Source: Halichoerus grypus
Lineage: Eukaryota > Chordata > Mammalia > Carnivora > Phocidae
Assembly (NCBI RefSeq): GCF_964656455.1
Contig: NC_135722.1
Coordinates: forward strand, 92,499,313 to 92,563,312
Direction of reading: 5' to 3'
DNA length: 64,000 bases
Position numbers and translations under genes: made by a program. Within the stretch, counting starts at the first letter, position 1. Each line of letters starts with the position of its first letter. Below, one piece after another: positions 44,946 through 55,847 of this stretch. The notes below the pieces were generated by a model. It was not told where the DNA came from, searched no databases, and saw only the letters and a program-made list of their open reading frames with translations.

Positions 44946-45469
44946 AATCATGATGATGGTGAATACCTTAAGAAACTACTAGTAGGAAGTAATTTTCCCA
45001 AGACAATTCCCTTTCTCTTCATTGACATTAAATTCAATCAGCCTTCCGAAATCAGAACTCAGTATCCCACATTTATGTTAACCTCCAGATCCTGCCTGTC
45101 TCTAGGAAGTTTATAATTGTTTTGAGTTCCTCTGATATATTTTGTGTCCAAGAAGAAATATCAGAAAAGAAACACCAGATGTACCACCTCCATGCAGCTG
45201 GAACTTTCTCAGCAGGGCCAACATCATCATATGGGCAAGTGCCATCTGAGCCAAACACCATTTCTGCATAGCACCTGAGACTCTTTCTCTAGGAGGCACT
45301 TGGGAGAAGTTCTAGGATACTCATTCCATTTCCTAACTGTGTTAAAAGTTCAGGTCCCCAGTACTTGACTGAGGTTGAGAATAATAGAGAAGCAAGTAGT
45401 TTTAGCTACTTTGTAGGTCTTCTTGAGCAGCTCTCAGATTCTCAGGCTCTGCCTCTGCTAATCAGGGGG

Positions 45470-46414
45470 TCAGTGCTCCAGGGGACCCAGAAGGTCTTTT
45501 TGTCTCCTCCACAGCTTTTTCATGGCCATAATCACTTCCTTGTTTCTCAGGGTATAGATGGCAGGATTCAGCATGGGAGTGACCATTGTGTACAGCACAG
45601 AGACTACCTTGTCCATAGGGAGTGTCCGAAATGGCCTTGCATAGATGTAGACACAAGGCACAAAGATTAAGGTCACTACAGCAATATGGGAGGCACAGGT
45701 GGATAGGGCTTTGCTGCGGCCTTCCCATGAGTGGCCTCGGAGCATGAATAACAGTGCCATGTAGGATCCCAGGAGCACCAGAAAACACATCAAAGTTACC
45801 AGGCCATTATTAGACACCATCAGAAGCTCTAAGACAAAGGTATCTGTGCAGGCCAATTTGATCAGCTGAGGCACATCACAGTAAAAGTTGTCCAGCTTGT
45901 CAGGCCCACAGAATGGCAGCTGGATAGTTAGTCCCACCTGTACAATGGAGTGGATGAAGCCCCCCACCCAGGAGGCTACCACGAGGAGCCCACAGACGGT
46001 CCTGTTCATAATAAGCGTGTAGCGCAAGGGCTGGGAGATGGCAACATAGCGGTCACATGCCATCACAGTCAGCAGGAAGATCTTGATGCCTCCAGTGAAG
46101 TGGAAGAAGAAGAGCTGAGTCAGGCAGCTGCCAAAGGAAATGATGGGGTTGCCTGAGAGCAAGTCAACCAGCATCCTAGGTGCTGTGATGGTAGAGTAGC
46201 AAAAGTCTAGGAAGGAAAGATTGCCTAAGAGAAAGTACATGGTTGTGTGAAGGCGAGGGTCAGAGGTCACTATGGCCATAATAAGGAGATTTCCCATTAC
46301 AGTCAAAAGATACACAACAGAGAAGACAATGAAGAAGAGGAACCGGAGCTCCCATACCTGAGAGAGCCCCAGAAGGACAAAGCCTGTCACCTGGGAGTGA
46401 TTTGCTGGATTCAT
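45470..46414 (-). CDS. OR4D5: Olfactory receptor OR4D5, intact
   Basis: A 314-residue class II odorant GPCR that follows human OR4D5 nearly throughout. It starts MNPANHSQV, with the NHS glycosylation site at residue 5. MYFLLGNLSFLDFCYSTITA follows loop 1, MACDRYVAISQPL follows TM3 (human has Tyr where this has Cys), SKALSTCASH opens TM6 and NPAIYTLRNKEV ends TM7. The frame is open 16 codons further upstream, but the start at MNPANHS matches family length and lies 3' of a splice acceptor. The protein ends GPLEH, a few residues earlier than human as I recall it, because of TGA at 45,470-45,472. All helices are complete, so it is probably functional. Confidence 0.95.
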   Translation of the reverse strand: MNPANHSQVTGFVLLGLSQVWELRFLFFIVFSVVYLLTVMGNLLIMAIVTSDPRLHTTMYFLLGNLSFLDFCYSTITAPRMLVDLLSGNPIISFGSCLTQLFFFHFTGGIKIFLLTVMACDRYVAISQPLRYTLIMNRTVCGLLVVASWVGGFIHSIVQVGLTIQLPFCGPDKLDNFYCDVPQLIKLACTDTFVLELLMVSNNGLVTLMCFLVLLGSYMALLFMLRGHSWEGRSKALSTCASHIAVVTLIFVPCVYIYARPFRTLPMDKVVSVLYTMVTPMLNPAIYTLRNKEVIMAMKKLWRRQKDLLGPLEH

Positions 46415-46441
46415 CTGCTTGCTATGACCTGGTAAGTGAAC

Positions 46442-46463
46442 CTGGGAGGAAAATGGACACATT
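46442..46463 (-). other. Predicted 3' splice site of the OR4D5 coding exon
   Basis: On the minus strand a CCATTTTCCTCCCAG tract ends at 46,442, and the exon would begin 27 bases before the ATG. Two weaker CAG sites lie closer to the ATG. Inferred from sequence only. Confidence 0.5.
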
Positions 46464-46479
46464 CATCATGGGATCCACA

Positions 46480-47395
46480 AGCTTCTCTGGAATAATTTCC
46501 TCGGCCCTCTCTGGGGAATTCTCCCCCGTCTCATTTACGATAGATGAATGTTGTAAGCAGTTCTATAGGAAACCAAGCATTTGAACATCATATACTGGTG
46601 TAATCAAACTCCAGGAGCCTAAAACTCAAGGTAACACTGATACTATTTGTAGTTCATGAAAATCAAGAATAATCAGCCCTCAAAACTTGAGAAGTGATAC
46701 GCAGAGAAAAAACTGCTACCCTGGGAGTGAATCTCACTTCTGCTAGTAGCCAACTGTATAAATAGGACCAATCTTCCAAAATTCTCTGTCTCACTTCCCT
46801 CCTCCATGATGCACCCTAGCCAAAATGCCTGCAAGGTCTCCCATAGTCTAATATTTTATAGCTATAGGTGGCCTCTATTTAGAAAACCCAAAGAATTCCC
46901 ACCAGCCAAATATTTAGATATATAAGGGTCGTGAACCAGTGTTTTTCTAAAGTTAGATAAGAAAACATGCAGAAGAAGGAGCTTCCTATCCAGTGGCTCT
47001 GGGAAACCCAGAGAAACTAGAGTCCCCGGGGGAAATATTGGGAGGGCAACTAGAATATTGAACCACCTCTGAGAAGTTTTCATGTCACTGTTAATTTTGG
47101 GGATATCATCCAAAGAATAATTTCTTATTCGTATGAGAAGCAGCAAGAGAAGGCCATAAATATTAACTGAAGGTAAAAAAAAAATCACTATCTAAATGCA
47201 AAGTTGCCTCAACATCTGAAAACCTTAAAATAAAAAGGGCGTTTTTATATATTTAAGTATTTTTAAAAGATACTGAGAAAGCTAGCTATTTGTAAGAATT
47301 CTAGAATGAATCTCTTCATACTCTTTAAGAGAAATGTGAAGTATCATTCCACACTTAATTTTTAGTATGACTTTTCAACTATATTTTCCTTCCTT
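46480..47395. other. 5' flank of OR4D5, nothing recognised
   Basis: A minus-strand open frame of 108 codons at 46,862-47,188 has a hydrophobic start but no family likeness that I recognise, and is probably chance. No repeat is identified. Confidence 0.4.
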
Positions 47396-47399
47396 TGTT

Positions 47400-47475
47400 C
47401 TTTCTTCATTCAATATGCATTTATTAAGCATCTTTTATTTACTAAGCACTACATTAAACACTAAGGTTTAAAAAA
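47400..47475 (-). repeat. L2-like relic, minus strand
   Basis: ATTCAATATGCATTTATTAA, GCATCTTTTATTTACTAAGC and ACTACATTAAACACTAAGGT read as the complement of an L2 end. Confidence 0.5.
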
Positions 47476-47660
47476 TAAGACACAAGTGATCTAACATGTC
47501 ACACTCTGCATAGGACCTTCACCTTATGACACCTGCCCACCCCTCCAGTTTCTTCATTTTATACATAGCCCCCTCACACATACACTATGATCTAGCATAC
47601 CGACCTACCAGAAGTTCCTTGAATTTGCCATGCTCACCCCATGCTTCCCTGATTTTCTTT

Positions 47661-47856
47661 TTTTTTTTTTAAGATTTTTTATTTATTTATCTGAGAGAGA
47701 GAATGGGAGACAGAGAGCATGAGAGCGGGAGGGTCAGAGGGAGAAGCAGACTCCCTGCTGAGCAGGGAGTCAGATGCGGAACTCGATCCCAGGACTCCAG
47801 GATCATGACCCGAGCCGAAGGCAGTCGCTTAACCAACTGAGCCACCCAGGCGCCCC
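47661..47856 (-). mobile_element. can-SINE, minus orientation
   Basis: T-run, AAGATTTTTTATTTATTTAT and GAGCCACCCAGGCGCCCC head. TSD TTCCCTGATTTTCTTT at 47,645-47,660 and 47,857-47,872 is perfect. Confidence 0.96.
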
Positions 47857-47872
47857 TTCCCTGATTTTCTTT

Positions 47873-48780
47873 ATTAATCTCTACATACTTATTTTATCTT
47901 AATTTTAATGAAATGTTTCAAATACACAAAGTTGGGATTTCCAGTTTCAGTTTAAACATGTGAAGAACTTGGAAATCAATACTCTTATCCTTGAAGCAAG
48001 AAGAAGCTAAATAAAATGAAAGGCAATGACTTTTCTTGGAGCTATCAGAGAACAGAGGTCACAGAGCAAAACACTCCCTCAAAACCTGGAGAGACGAGGG
48101 AAGCAACACAGATTCATAGCAGAGATCTGCTTAGCTGGTGCAGAGCCAACTGAAGGCAAACACTGGTAGGAGCACTTCAATAGCAATTTTGACAAATTGC
48201 TGGAGGCTGAATGTGGACTAGAATGATAGTGGGAAACTCCTGGGAGCTACAGTCTTAAGGAAACCCTACACTTTCGTGGGCTCCATCTCCACAGTGAAGA
48301 GTGAAGAAAGATACTCTCCTGGCACCATTAGTCATGAGACCCTTCAGGTGTATGGTGGGTCATATGCTTGGGGGTGATTGCCAACATGTATCTTGGGAGG
48401 ATTAGAGATAAAGGAAGTTCCAAAAGAATTTTTATATGTTAAGGTGGACTTACAGGATCCTGGGGGTCAGGCTAAGATTGCCTTTTGCCCTTAGCAAAGT
48501 ATTAACATCGAGGCAGCTGAGTCCCTAGAGGAATGTCACTTGCCGATTTCAAGGACTTGTCAGTGGGCTATAGATAGTAAGGAAATTTAATAATTTCTCT
48601 TCTGCCTTTGGTTCCCACATCGGGCATATCATAGTCAACAAGAGAAAACCAAAGTTAAGGAGAAAAATCTTGATAGAAGTCAGAGGGAAAAATTTCTCAA
48701 CAAAAGAGGAACAAAAATGAGAATTAGAGGGCAAGGCTTGTCAGAAACCAAGAAAGCAGGAAATAAGTGGACTGATTGAT
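47873..48780. other. Intergenic, probably old L1-type sequence
   Basis: Nothing is firmly identified. The stretch runs into the L1/HAL1-like end at 48,790 and may be its upstream part, too diverged to show. Confidence 0.35.
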
Positions 48781-48789
48781 ATATTTAAA

Positions 48790-49125
48790 CAAGTGTTGAA
48801 AGAGAGAAAAAGAGCACCAGCCTAGAATTCTAAATCCAGCAAAACTGTCCTTTAAGCATTACAGAGAAATAAAGACTTTCTCAGGCAAATACCAGCTGAA
48901 AGAATTCGCTAGCAAACCCACCCAGCCAGAAATGTTAAAAAGAAGTTCTTTAGGGAAAAAGAAAATGATGTCGATCAGAAACTTGCATAGACTTAAAAAA
49001 AAGGAAGAGGGTTGGAGAAAGAATAAATGAAGATAACTTAAAATTTTTCTTATTCTTAAAAGAAAAATAACAATCTATTGGGGTATGGATAAGTAAACAA
49101 AGTTATGAGTAAGTAAACGGAATGA
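48790..49125 (+). mobile_element. Ancient L1/HAL1-like ORF1 end
   Basis: CCTAGAATTCTAAATCCAGC, ATAAAGACTTTCTCAGGCAA and GAAATGTTAAAAAGAAGTTC are the end of an L1/HAL1-type ORF1, the same part that hosts the nest at 10-12 kb. Not open. Confidence 0.65.
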
Positions 49126-49149
49126 CAGCAATGTCATAAGGGATGGGAG

Positions 49150-49600
49150 TATATTCATTTGCCAAGGCTACAAAACAAAGCACCCCAAATTAAGTGGCCT
49201 AAACAGAAAAAATGTATTGTCTCAGTTCTGGATGGTAAAGGCTCAAGATCAAGGTGTTGGCAGGACTGGTTCATTCTGAGAACTGTGAGGCTGTTTCTTG
49301 CTTCTCACCTCACTTCCAGTGGTTTGCTGGCAACCTTTGGCATTGCTTAGCTTGTAGAAGCATCCCCCACATCTCTGCTTTCATCTTCACACTCCATTCT
49401 CTACGTGTGTGCTTCAGATTTTCCCTAAGGACACCAGTCCTTTTGCAATAGAGCCAATCCAATGACTTCATTTTAGCTTGATTACCTCTGTAAAGGAGCT
49501 GTCTTAAAATACGCTCACATCCTGGGACACTAGGGGTTAGAACTTTAACATATGAATTTGGGAGGAGGTGGGGGGGTACAAAATCCAATCCTTACAGAGA
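49150..49600 (-). repeat. MLT1-like ERVL-MaLR LTR, minus strand
   Basis: GCCAAGGCTACAAAACAAAG, AAGTGGCCTAAACAGAAAAA, TCTCAGTTCTGGATGGTAAA and GGCTCAAGATCAAGGTGTTG are the complement of an MLT1-class LTR end. It is non-coding and old. Confidence 0.6.
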
Positions 49601-49689
49601 GGGAAGAATTGGGAATACTCTTGATGAAGAGAACAAAGGCAAAAGAAATGTAGATAAAATTAAATTTCCTTACAACTTGCAGCCCTTTG

Positions 49690-50040
49690 ATAAATTCCAG
49701 AGACATGCAGAGTGTGACAATGCCGAAGGAACTCAGGGCTATCTTAATGTTAATGCCTTGCTAGAGGCAAAAACAACCTTAGCTTGACAATAGCCAGACC
49801 TCTGGGATCCTGTAAGTCTTCTTTAACATATGAAAATGACTTTAGAGACTTCCTTTACCTCTACCCGCCTCCCAACTTAAAAGTATATAATCAATCATTC
49901 CTCACAATCACAGTGCGGCTCTTTCTGCCCACTGGTCCTGTCCCTGTGCTTTAATAAAAACACCTTTTTGCACTGCAAATGTTTCAGGACTTCTTTCTTG
50001 ACCTTTTGCTCGGTGGCCCCACGGCGCTTTGACCTATAGA
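49690..50040 (+). repeat. Solo-LTR-like sequence (endogenous retrovirus class)
   Basis: The layout is that of an LTR 3' half: a TATA-like TATATAA at 49,884-49,890, a CAGTGCGGCTCTTTCTGCCC stretch, a poly(A) signal AATAAA at 49,953-49,958 and a TTTCTTGACCTTTTGCTC end. No internal viral genes flank it, so it is a relic. The family name is not assigned. Confidence 0.55.
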
Positions 50041-50059
50041 TACAATACAATCTCAACCA

Positions 50060-50880
50060 ACATTCCAGCAAGCTATTTTGTAGATATTTACAAGCTGATT
50101 CTAAAATGTATATGAAAAGCAAAAAGCCTAGAACAGCCAACACAATATTGAAGAAAAACAATGTTGGGTGACTCACACTAACTGATCTCAATACTTACTG
50201 GGATGTCAAAAGTTACCATAATCAAGGCAGCATGATATTAGAGAAAAATAGAAACATAGATCAATGGAATATGCTAGTCCAGGAAAAGAAAAAAAACATA
50301 CAGACAACTGATATTTGACAAAGAAGCCAAGGAAATTCAATGGGGAAAAGATTTTCTTTGCAACAAATGGTGCTGGAACAATTGGACATCCATATGCAAA
50401 AAGAAATTGTACACAGATTTTATGTCTTCCATGAAAATTAACTCAAAATGAAACATAGCCCTAAATGTAAAATTCAAGCTATAATATTTCTACAAAAAAA
50501 ATAAAAGAAGGAAATTTACATAAATTTTGGGTTTGGTGATCTGTTTTTACATGCAACAGCAAAAGCATAATCCATAAAAGAAAAAAATGATAAATTAGAC
50601 TTTTTTAAAATTAAAGATTCCTGCTCTGCAAAAGACACCATGAAGAAAATCAAAAGACAAGTTGCAACTCGGATAAAATATCTGCAAAACATATATCTGG
50701 TAAAAGATCCAAACCCAAAATATACAAGGAACTCTTATAACTCAACAATAGGAAAGCAAGCAATCCAATGAAATGGGCAAAAGATCTGAACAGATATCTC
50801 ACCAAAGAAGATATACAGGTGGCAAATAAGCATATGAAAAGATGCTACACATCATTTGTCATTAGGAAATTACAAATAGA
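50060..50880 (+). mobile_element. Old L1 ORF2 fragment
   Basis: It follows ORF2 downstream of the RT: AATAGAAACATAGATCAATG, AACAAATGGTGCTGGAACAA, AAATGGGCAAAAGATCTGAA. Many stops. Confidence 0.85.
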
Positions 50881-50989
50881 GTAGTTTTCCATGGAGATAC
50901 AGAACAACAGTTCTGGTAGCACTATACATGTATATAGGAACTGAACAACTGAGGAAGTGAATGGCAATGGTAAGAGCGAGGTTTCTCAC

Positions 50990-51570
50990 CGTTAGAGTGT
51001 AAGCTTACAGATAAGCAAGAAAAAAAGGTTAGAATGATCCATGTTGTAATGGACTACAGTTGGAGGTATCAGTACGAACTCATGTTTATCTTAATAAAGA
51101 TACAGATGGTTACAAATCGAAATATACACATGGGTAAGTAAACACTCATATATTTCCTTGCTCTGTCCGCATAAAATACCTGAAAGCGGTGACATCCCAG
51201 TAGCAAAAGCACACAGAGCACTCAGACCTTGATTTCTAATTCAGTCTCTAATAAACGGAACAAGGACTTCTTGGAGAAATAGCGGATTCTAGGACTGGGG
51301 CAGGAATATGCAGGGTGAGCCTGGAACACAAGTAAGATTTGTTATGGAAGCACTCAAAAAAGTTGATGAGTTATGTCAAAAGGACACAGGAGCCAAATAA
51401 ACAAGCTCTCAATGGCCAAAGCTGAAACAATTTTGTGCAACAAAATAAAGTAGCATTGGATTATAATCAAAGGCATAAAATAAACATCCATGATATAAAT
51501 ATATGATTGAATAAATAAATGGGGGAGAATAGAGACACCTCCCTGGGAGAAGAATTCCAAATAATTTAGG
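50990..51570 (+). repeat. Unidentified medium-length repeat, copy 2
   Basis: It shares wording and order with 8,440-9,300: AACTCATGTTTATCTTAATA, ACTCATATATTTCCTTGCTC, GACATCCCAGTAGCAAAAGC, CTCTCAATGGCCAAAGCTGA and GCATTGGATTATAATCAAAG. The family is unknown to me. Confidence 0.6.
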
Positions 51571-51769
51571 TAGATACTTTATCCTCAAGGAGGTAAACTC
51601 CTTAAGTGTAAATTACAGTGAGTCACTACTACTAAGGTATGAAAAGTGAGAAAAAAATAGTTCCAAATGGAGAAAAGCTGAAAAACACTTTTACAGTGAC
51701 ATCAATAGCGATGTTATGTTGATAATATGCATCCTTGATCTATGTGACATTTATATCACATACATAATA

Positions 51770-52400
51770 GGATATCATGACAAAGTAGGGTTTCTTTCAG
51801 GAAAATAAAGGTGAGGGTGCCTGGGTGCCTCTGTCTGTTAAGTGTCTGCCTTAAGCTCAGGTCATGATCCCAGTATCCTGGGAACGAGCCCAGCATGGAG
51901 CCCTGCATGGGGCTCCCTTCTCAGTGGGGAGCCTGCTTCTGCCCCTCCCCCTGGCTCGAGCTCTCTCTCTTTCTCTTTCTCTCACTCTGCATTCTCTCTC
52001 TCAAATAAATAAATAAAATTCTTAAAAAAAAAAAAAAGTAAGGATGGTTTAACGTTTAAAAAGCAGACAACGTAAATTATCATATTAATAGAATAAAAGA
52101 AAACATTATATGATCATTTCAACTGATATGGAAAAAGCATTTGGCAAAATTTGACATCCGTTCATAATTATTAGGAATAGAAAGACATATTCTCAACCTT
52201 ATAAAAGATATCTACAATCTATGGTGAAATCTTGACTACTTTCACCTAGGTCAAGGACAAAGAAATGATGGCCCTTCTTATCAGTATCAAAAAAATGAAA
52301 GACATAAAAATTGGAAGGAAAGAAATCAAAATTGTCCCTGTTCACAAGCAACATGACTGTTCATGGAGAAAATCCTAGAAATATAAAAAATAAATTAAAA
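51770..52400 (+). mobile_element. Old L1 ORF2 reverse transcriptase fragment
   Basis: ATATCATGACAAAGTAGGGT and, beyond the SINE, GGATGGTTTAACGTTTAAAA and GATATGGAAAAAGCATTTGG follow the RT core. Dead copy split by the SINE at 51,813-52,036. Confidence 0.8.
51813..52036 (+). mobile_element. can-SINE inside an old L1
   Basis: GGGTGCCTGGGTGCCTCTGT head with the A-box area changed, and AAATAAATAAATAAAATTCT tail. The TSD is not clear. Confidence 0.92.
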
Positions 52401-52596
52401 CCATAATGAGAGGAACGTTTTAAAAATATGCTTTAAAAAAACCACTTTGGGATTTATTCATCTAGCAATATAGTTTCCAGAATATATAAGTAAAATGTTA
52501 TAATTATTATAATTACAGGAAAAGGCAAGTAAGTCCAGATGTCAGAAACTGCCAAATTATGTAAACAAAAAAATATGTAATGCTATAGAGAATTTG

Positions 52597-52806
52597 TGGG
52601 TTTTTTCCTAAAGATTTTATTTATTTGTTTTGAGAGACAGAGAGAGAGCACATGCATGAGCAGGGGGAGGGAGAGGGGCAGAGGGAGAGGGAGAAGCAGG
52701 CTCCCCACTGAGCAGGGAACCCAATGTGGGGCTGGATTCCAGGACCATGGGATCATGACCTGAGCCGAAGGCAGATGCTTAACCAACTGAGCCACCCAGG
52801 TGTCCC
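52597..52806 (-). mobile_element. can-SINE, minus orientation
   Basis: T-rich tail, AAAGATTTTATTTATTTGTT and GAGCCACCCAGGTGTCCC head. TSD GCTATAGAGAATTTG at 52,582-52,596 and 52,807-52,821 is perfect. Confidence 0.96.
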
Positions 52807-53047
52807 GCTATAGAGAATTTGAATGACACAGATAACCAGCTTAAACTAATAAATACATAAAGCAGTATACTCCCCAAAACAGAAAGCGATATTGTTTTCA
52901 AATACCTATGTGTTTTCCCCCCAAATTGTCCATGTATTATGTCACAGAAAAAAATTCAATGAATTCTCAATGACAGAATTTATATTATTAGAAATTAGTA
53001 GTGAAAATGTAGGTAAAACAAATCATCCACTAAGAAATTTAAAAATA

Positions 53048-53242
53048 GGGGCGCCTCGTTGGGCGTCTGCCTTCGGCTCAGGTCATGATCCCAGGTCCTG
53101 GGATCGAGCCCCGCATCGGGCTCCCTGCTCCACGGGAAGCCTGCTTCTCCCTCTCCCACTCCTCTGCTTGTGTTCCTGCTCTCGCTATCTCTCTCTCTGT
53201 TAAATAGGTAAATAAAATCTTTAAAAAAAGGAAAAAAAAAAA
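53048..53242 (+). mobile_element. can-SINE lacking the A-box
   Basis: The head reads GGGGCGCCTCGTTGGGCGTC, so about 12 bases including TGGCTCAG are missing while the rest is typical. TSD AAGAAATTTAAAAATA at 53,032-53,047 and 53,243-53,258 is perfect. Confidence 0.95.
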
Positions 53243-53536
53243 AAGAAATTTAAAAATATCTTTTAACTAATATACATATATATACTATATCTTTTATTTA
53301 ACTCTCTCATTTAAGAATTCAAATGTAAATGTTAAATATATTTAGAAAATAATAGTGAGAGTACTATAAAAAATTTGCAGGCAGTTGGCTAAGTAGTAAG
53401 AAGAAAAAATTATAGCTACAATTTTCTAACTTTTCCTCTCTTCCTAAGAGAGTATATCATGGGAGGGTTTTTTGGTTTTTTTTTTTTCATGGAAGGGTTT
53501 TGCCCAACATATCTGCCAAGTAAAATTTAGTTTCTT

Positions 53537-53729
53537 TTTTTTTTAAGATATTGATTGATTGATTGATTGATTTGAGAGAGAGAGAGCAGACAAGCAGGGG
53601 GAGCAGGAGAGGGAGAAGCAGACTCCCCACTGAGCAGGGAGCCCAATGCGGGCTCGATCCCAGGGCCCCCGATATTATGACCTTAGCCAAAGGCAGACGC
53701 TTAACTGACTGAGCCACCCAGGTGCCCCG
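53537..53729 (-). mobile_element. can-SINE with ATTG-repeat tail
   Basis: The ATTT part of the tail has become GATTGATTGATTGATTGATT. The head GAGCCACCCAGGTGCCCC is intact. TSD AATTTAGTTTCTT (53,524-53,536) against AATTCCAGTTTCTT (53,730-53,743). Confidence 0.9.
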
Positions 53730-53989
53730 AATTCCAGTTTCTTCATACACAACTTCTTGACCGCAGGAAGCACAGCCTTTCTTAGCTAAATATTCAACCC
53801 TATAAACTTAGCTTAAACAGAGTCAAATCAGACTAAAGGTCAAGTAGAAGCAGAATATTTGAAATGCACCACATCCCCATCTCCAACTGCCTACACAATT
53901 CATAACTGCAGTGACTACTAATCCAAACTGATGTATGAACTATTACCACATAGTATCTTCACATAGCTTCATTCTATATGAGATCATTA

Positions 53990-54120
53990 CTTAAGCATCT
54001 GTCTCTCCTATCAGCCTATAAGACCACAAAGACAGAGACTGTGCCTTATTGATCTTCCTAACCCAGAACCTTAAAGGTGCTTGACACATAGTAGAATATC
54101 AACAAGTATTTGTTAAAGGA
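53990..54120 (+). repeat. L2 3'-end relic
   Basis: AAGACAGAGACTGTGCCTTA, TGATCTTCCTAACCCAGAAC and GACACATAGTAGAATATCAA form the L2 end. Confidence 0.65.
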
Positions 54121-54180
54121 AGAAAAAAGGAAGGGAGGGTGGGAGGGACAAGGAAGGAGGGTAGGAAAGAAGGGAAGGTA
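54121..54180. repeat. Purine-rich (GGAA/GGGA) tract
   Basis: About 60 bp of almost pure G/A with GGAAGG and GGGAGG units. Confidence 0.85.
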
Positions 54181-54275
54181 GAATTTTTGACTGGAGACTG
54201 GCACCTTGGGAATTATTTTAGGGTTGTTCTCTTCAGTTGACCTCTGATATCACATTACCTATTTAGACAGTAGGT

Positions 54276-55070
54276 CTAAATAATAGAGAGCACCGTGTTG
54301 TATCAAGTAGGCACTGTTTGTTGGATGCAGTATTACCTTTAGATCCAGGCTGAAAGGACTCTTGCCCAGGATCACTTACCTTCACAGGGGCAAGGCATTG
54401 GAGGGGCCAAGGTGAAGGGCCCGTGGGGTCGTTTGCCCACCCCCCTGCCATGGCAAGAGTAAATGGAGACCCAAATAAATGCCTAAACATTTAAAGTTAT
54501 AACTCAAGCTAATAAACTGTTAAATGAAATATATTCTTGCTTACTCACTGAAGACACTTTTGTAAGGTCCAGAAAGCCAGGTCTGAATTTGGAAATTTGG
54601 TCACATAGGAGTTCTGCTCTGAAATGTGACAGGATGGGAAGAGGCAACTCCATCCCGCTTGCTTTGTCTTCACCCTGGCTCCATGTGGCCCACGAGGGGC
54701 CCTCATTGTGGGCATGTGTGCACCCTAGTTTGCACATTCAAGCTCTGTCTCCTGCCCCACCACCCAGTCAAAGAGGAGTCACCCCCAGACCATCCCTCAG
54801 GCATGGGGGATATGCTTACTTCTGTCACAGACCATCCTTGGGAATGCAGTCCTCAAAAAGACTCTGGAAGTGGGATTAGGACCATTTAGACAAAGTTCTA
54901 AGCATTGAGAGCATGGTGGGGAGGGGTGACCTGGACCCCATGGGCACTTCACCCTGGTTCTTCTACTGCCTTGGGACAAGAGTCCTTGTGGCCTGAGTCT
55001 AAAGATGATACTGCATCCAACAAACTGAGTGCCTACTTTATACAAAACTGTACTATTTTATGTTTTTGTA
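54276..55070. repeat. Inverted repeat with arms of about 170-185 bp
   Basis: The complement of 54,276-54,460 aligns with 54,903-55,070. The best core, GTTTGTTGGATGCAGTAT at 54,316-54,333, is matched exactly by its complement at 55,008-55,025. The left arm has about 20 extra bases near 54,366-54,390. The loop is about 440 bp. I do not recognise the arms as any family. Confidence 0.75.
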
Positions 55071-55258
55071 ATAAATGTGTATCAATGACACCTGAAGAAA
55101 AATTAAAAGAAACATTATAATAAAAAAGTAAAATGAAACACCAGAAAAATGCAGGAAATAGGGAAAACCTGGAAAAAAATTAGCTGAGAAGACTTTTAAT
55201 GTTTACTCAAATTCCCATCTTCCTGAACCACTTCAGCTTCAATGAGAATAATCTACAT

Positions 55259-55463
55259 TTGTGCTGCCCAATACAGTAACCCTTGGCCACATGTGACAAT
55301 TTAAAATTAAATTAATTAAAATTAAATTGAAAGATCAGTTTTTAAGTTTTTCCATATTTCTAGCACTCTCAATAGCTCTGTGTGGCTAGGGTTTACCATA
55401 CTGAACAGTACAGATATAGAACATTTCTATCATCACAGAAAGTTCTACTGAACAGCACTTTTA
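55259..55463. repeat. hAT-type DNA transposon relic
   Basis: The ends GTGCTGCCCAATACAGTAAC and CTACTGAACAGCAC are inverted copies of a TIR. The interior has the CCACATGTGACAATTTAAAA and TAGCTCTGTGTGGCTAGGGT phrases of a common mammalian non-autonomous element. The exact family is not named. Confidence 0.6.
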
Positions 55464-55641
55464 AAGAAAAAGAAAGAAAAGAAAAAAGCTCCATTTTGAC
55501 TTTCAAATGACCTTCATTGATGACATTGATGAAAATCAAGCAATAACCTTCGAGGTTAATTATGTTACAGTGATTTGGTGCCACTTTTGAATTCCCTATC
55601 AATGTCTCCCTTACATTCGATAGTTATTTAAGAAATTATAA

Positions 55642-55847
55642 TGTAGGGTTCCTGGGTGGCTCAGTTGTTAAGCGTCTGCCTTCAGCTCAGGTCATGATCC
55701 CAGGGTCCTGGGATGGAGCCCCGCATCGGGCTCCCTGCTTGGCAGGAAGCCTGCTTCTCCCTCTCCCACTCCCTCTGCTTGTGTTCCTGCTCTCGCCATC
55801 TCTCTTTCTGTCAAACAAATAAATAAAAATCTTAAAAAAAAAAAAAA
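55642..55847 (+). mobile_element. can-SINE, plus orientation
   Basis: GGGTTCCTGGGTGGCTCAGT head, AAATAAATAAAAATCTT tail. TSD AAGAAATTATAA at 55,630-55,641 and 55,848-55,859. Confidence 0.95.

Noticed and set aside
46862..47188. Minus-strand frame of 108 codons upstream of OR4D5
   Set aside because: It has a hydrophobic start but no conserved domain, and the size is possible by chance in AT-rich DNA.
49690..50040. Possible complete endogenous retrovirus
   Set aside because: Only an LTR-like part is visible; no internal viral genes were seen on either side.
54589..54889. Overlapping plus-strand frames of 96 and 87 codons
   Set aside because: They lie in the GC-rich loop of the inverted repeat, overlap in different frames and match no known protein.
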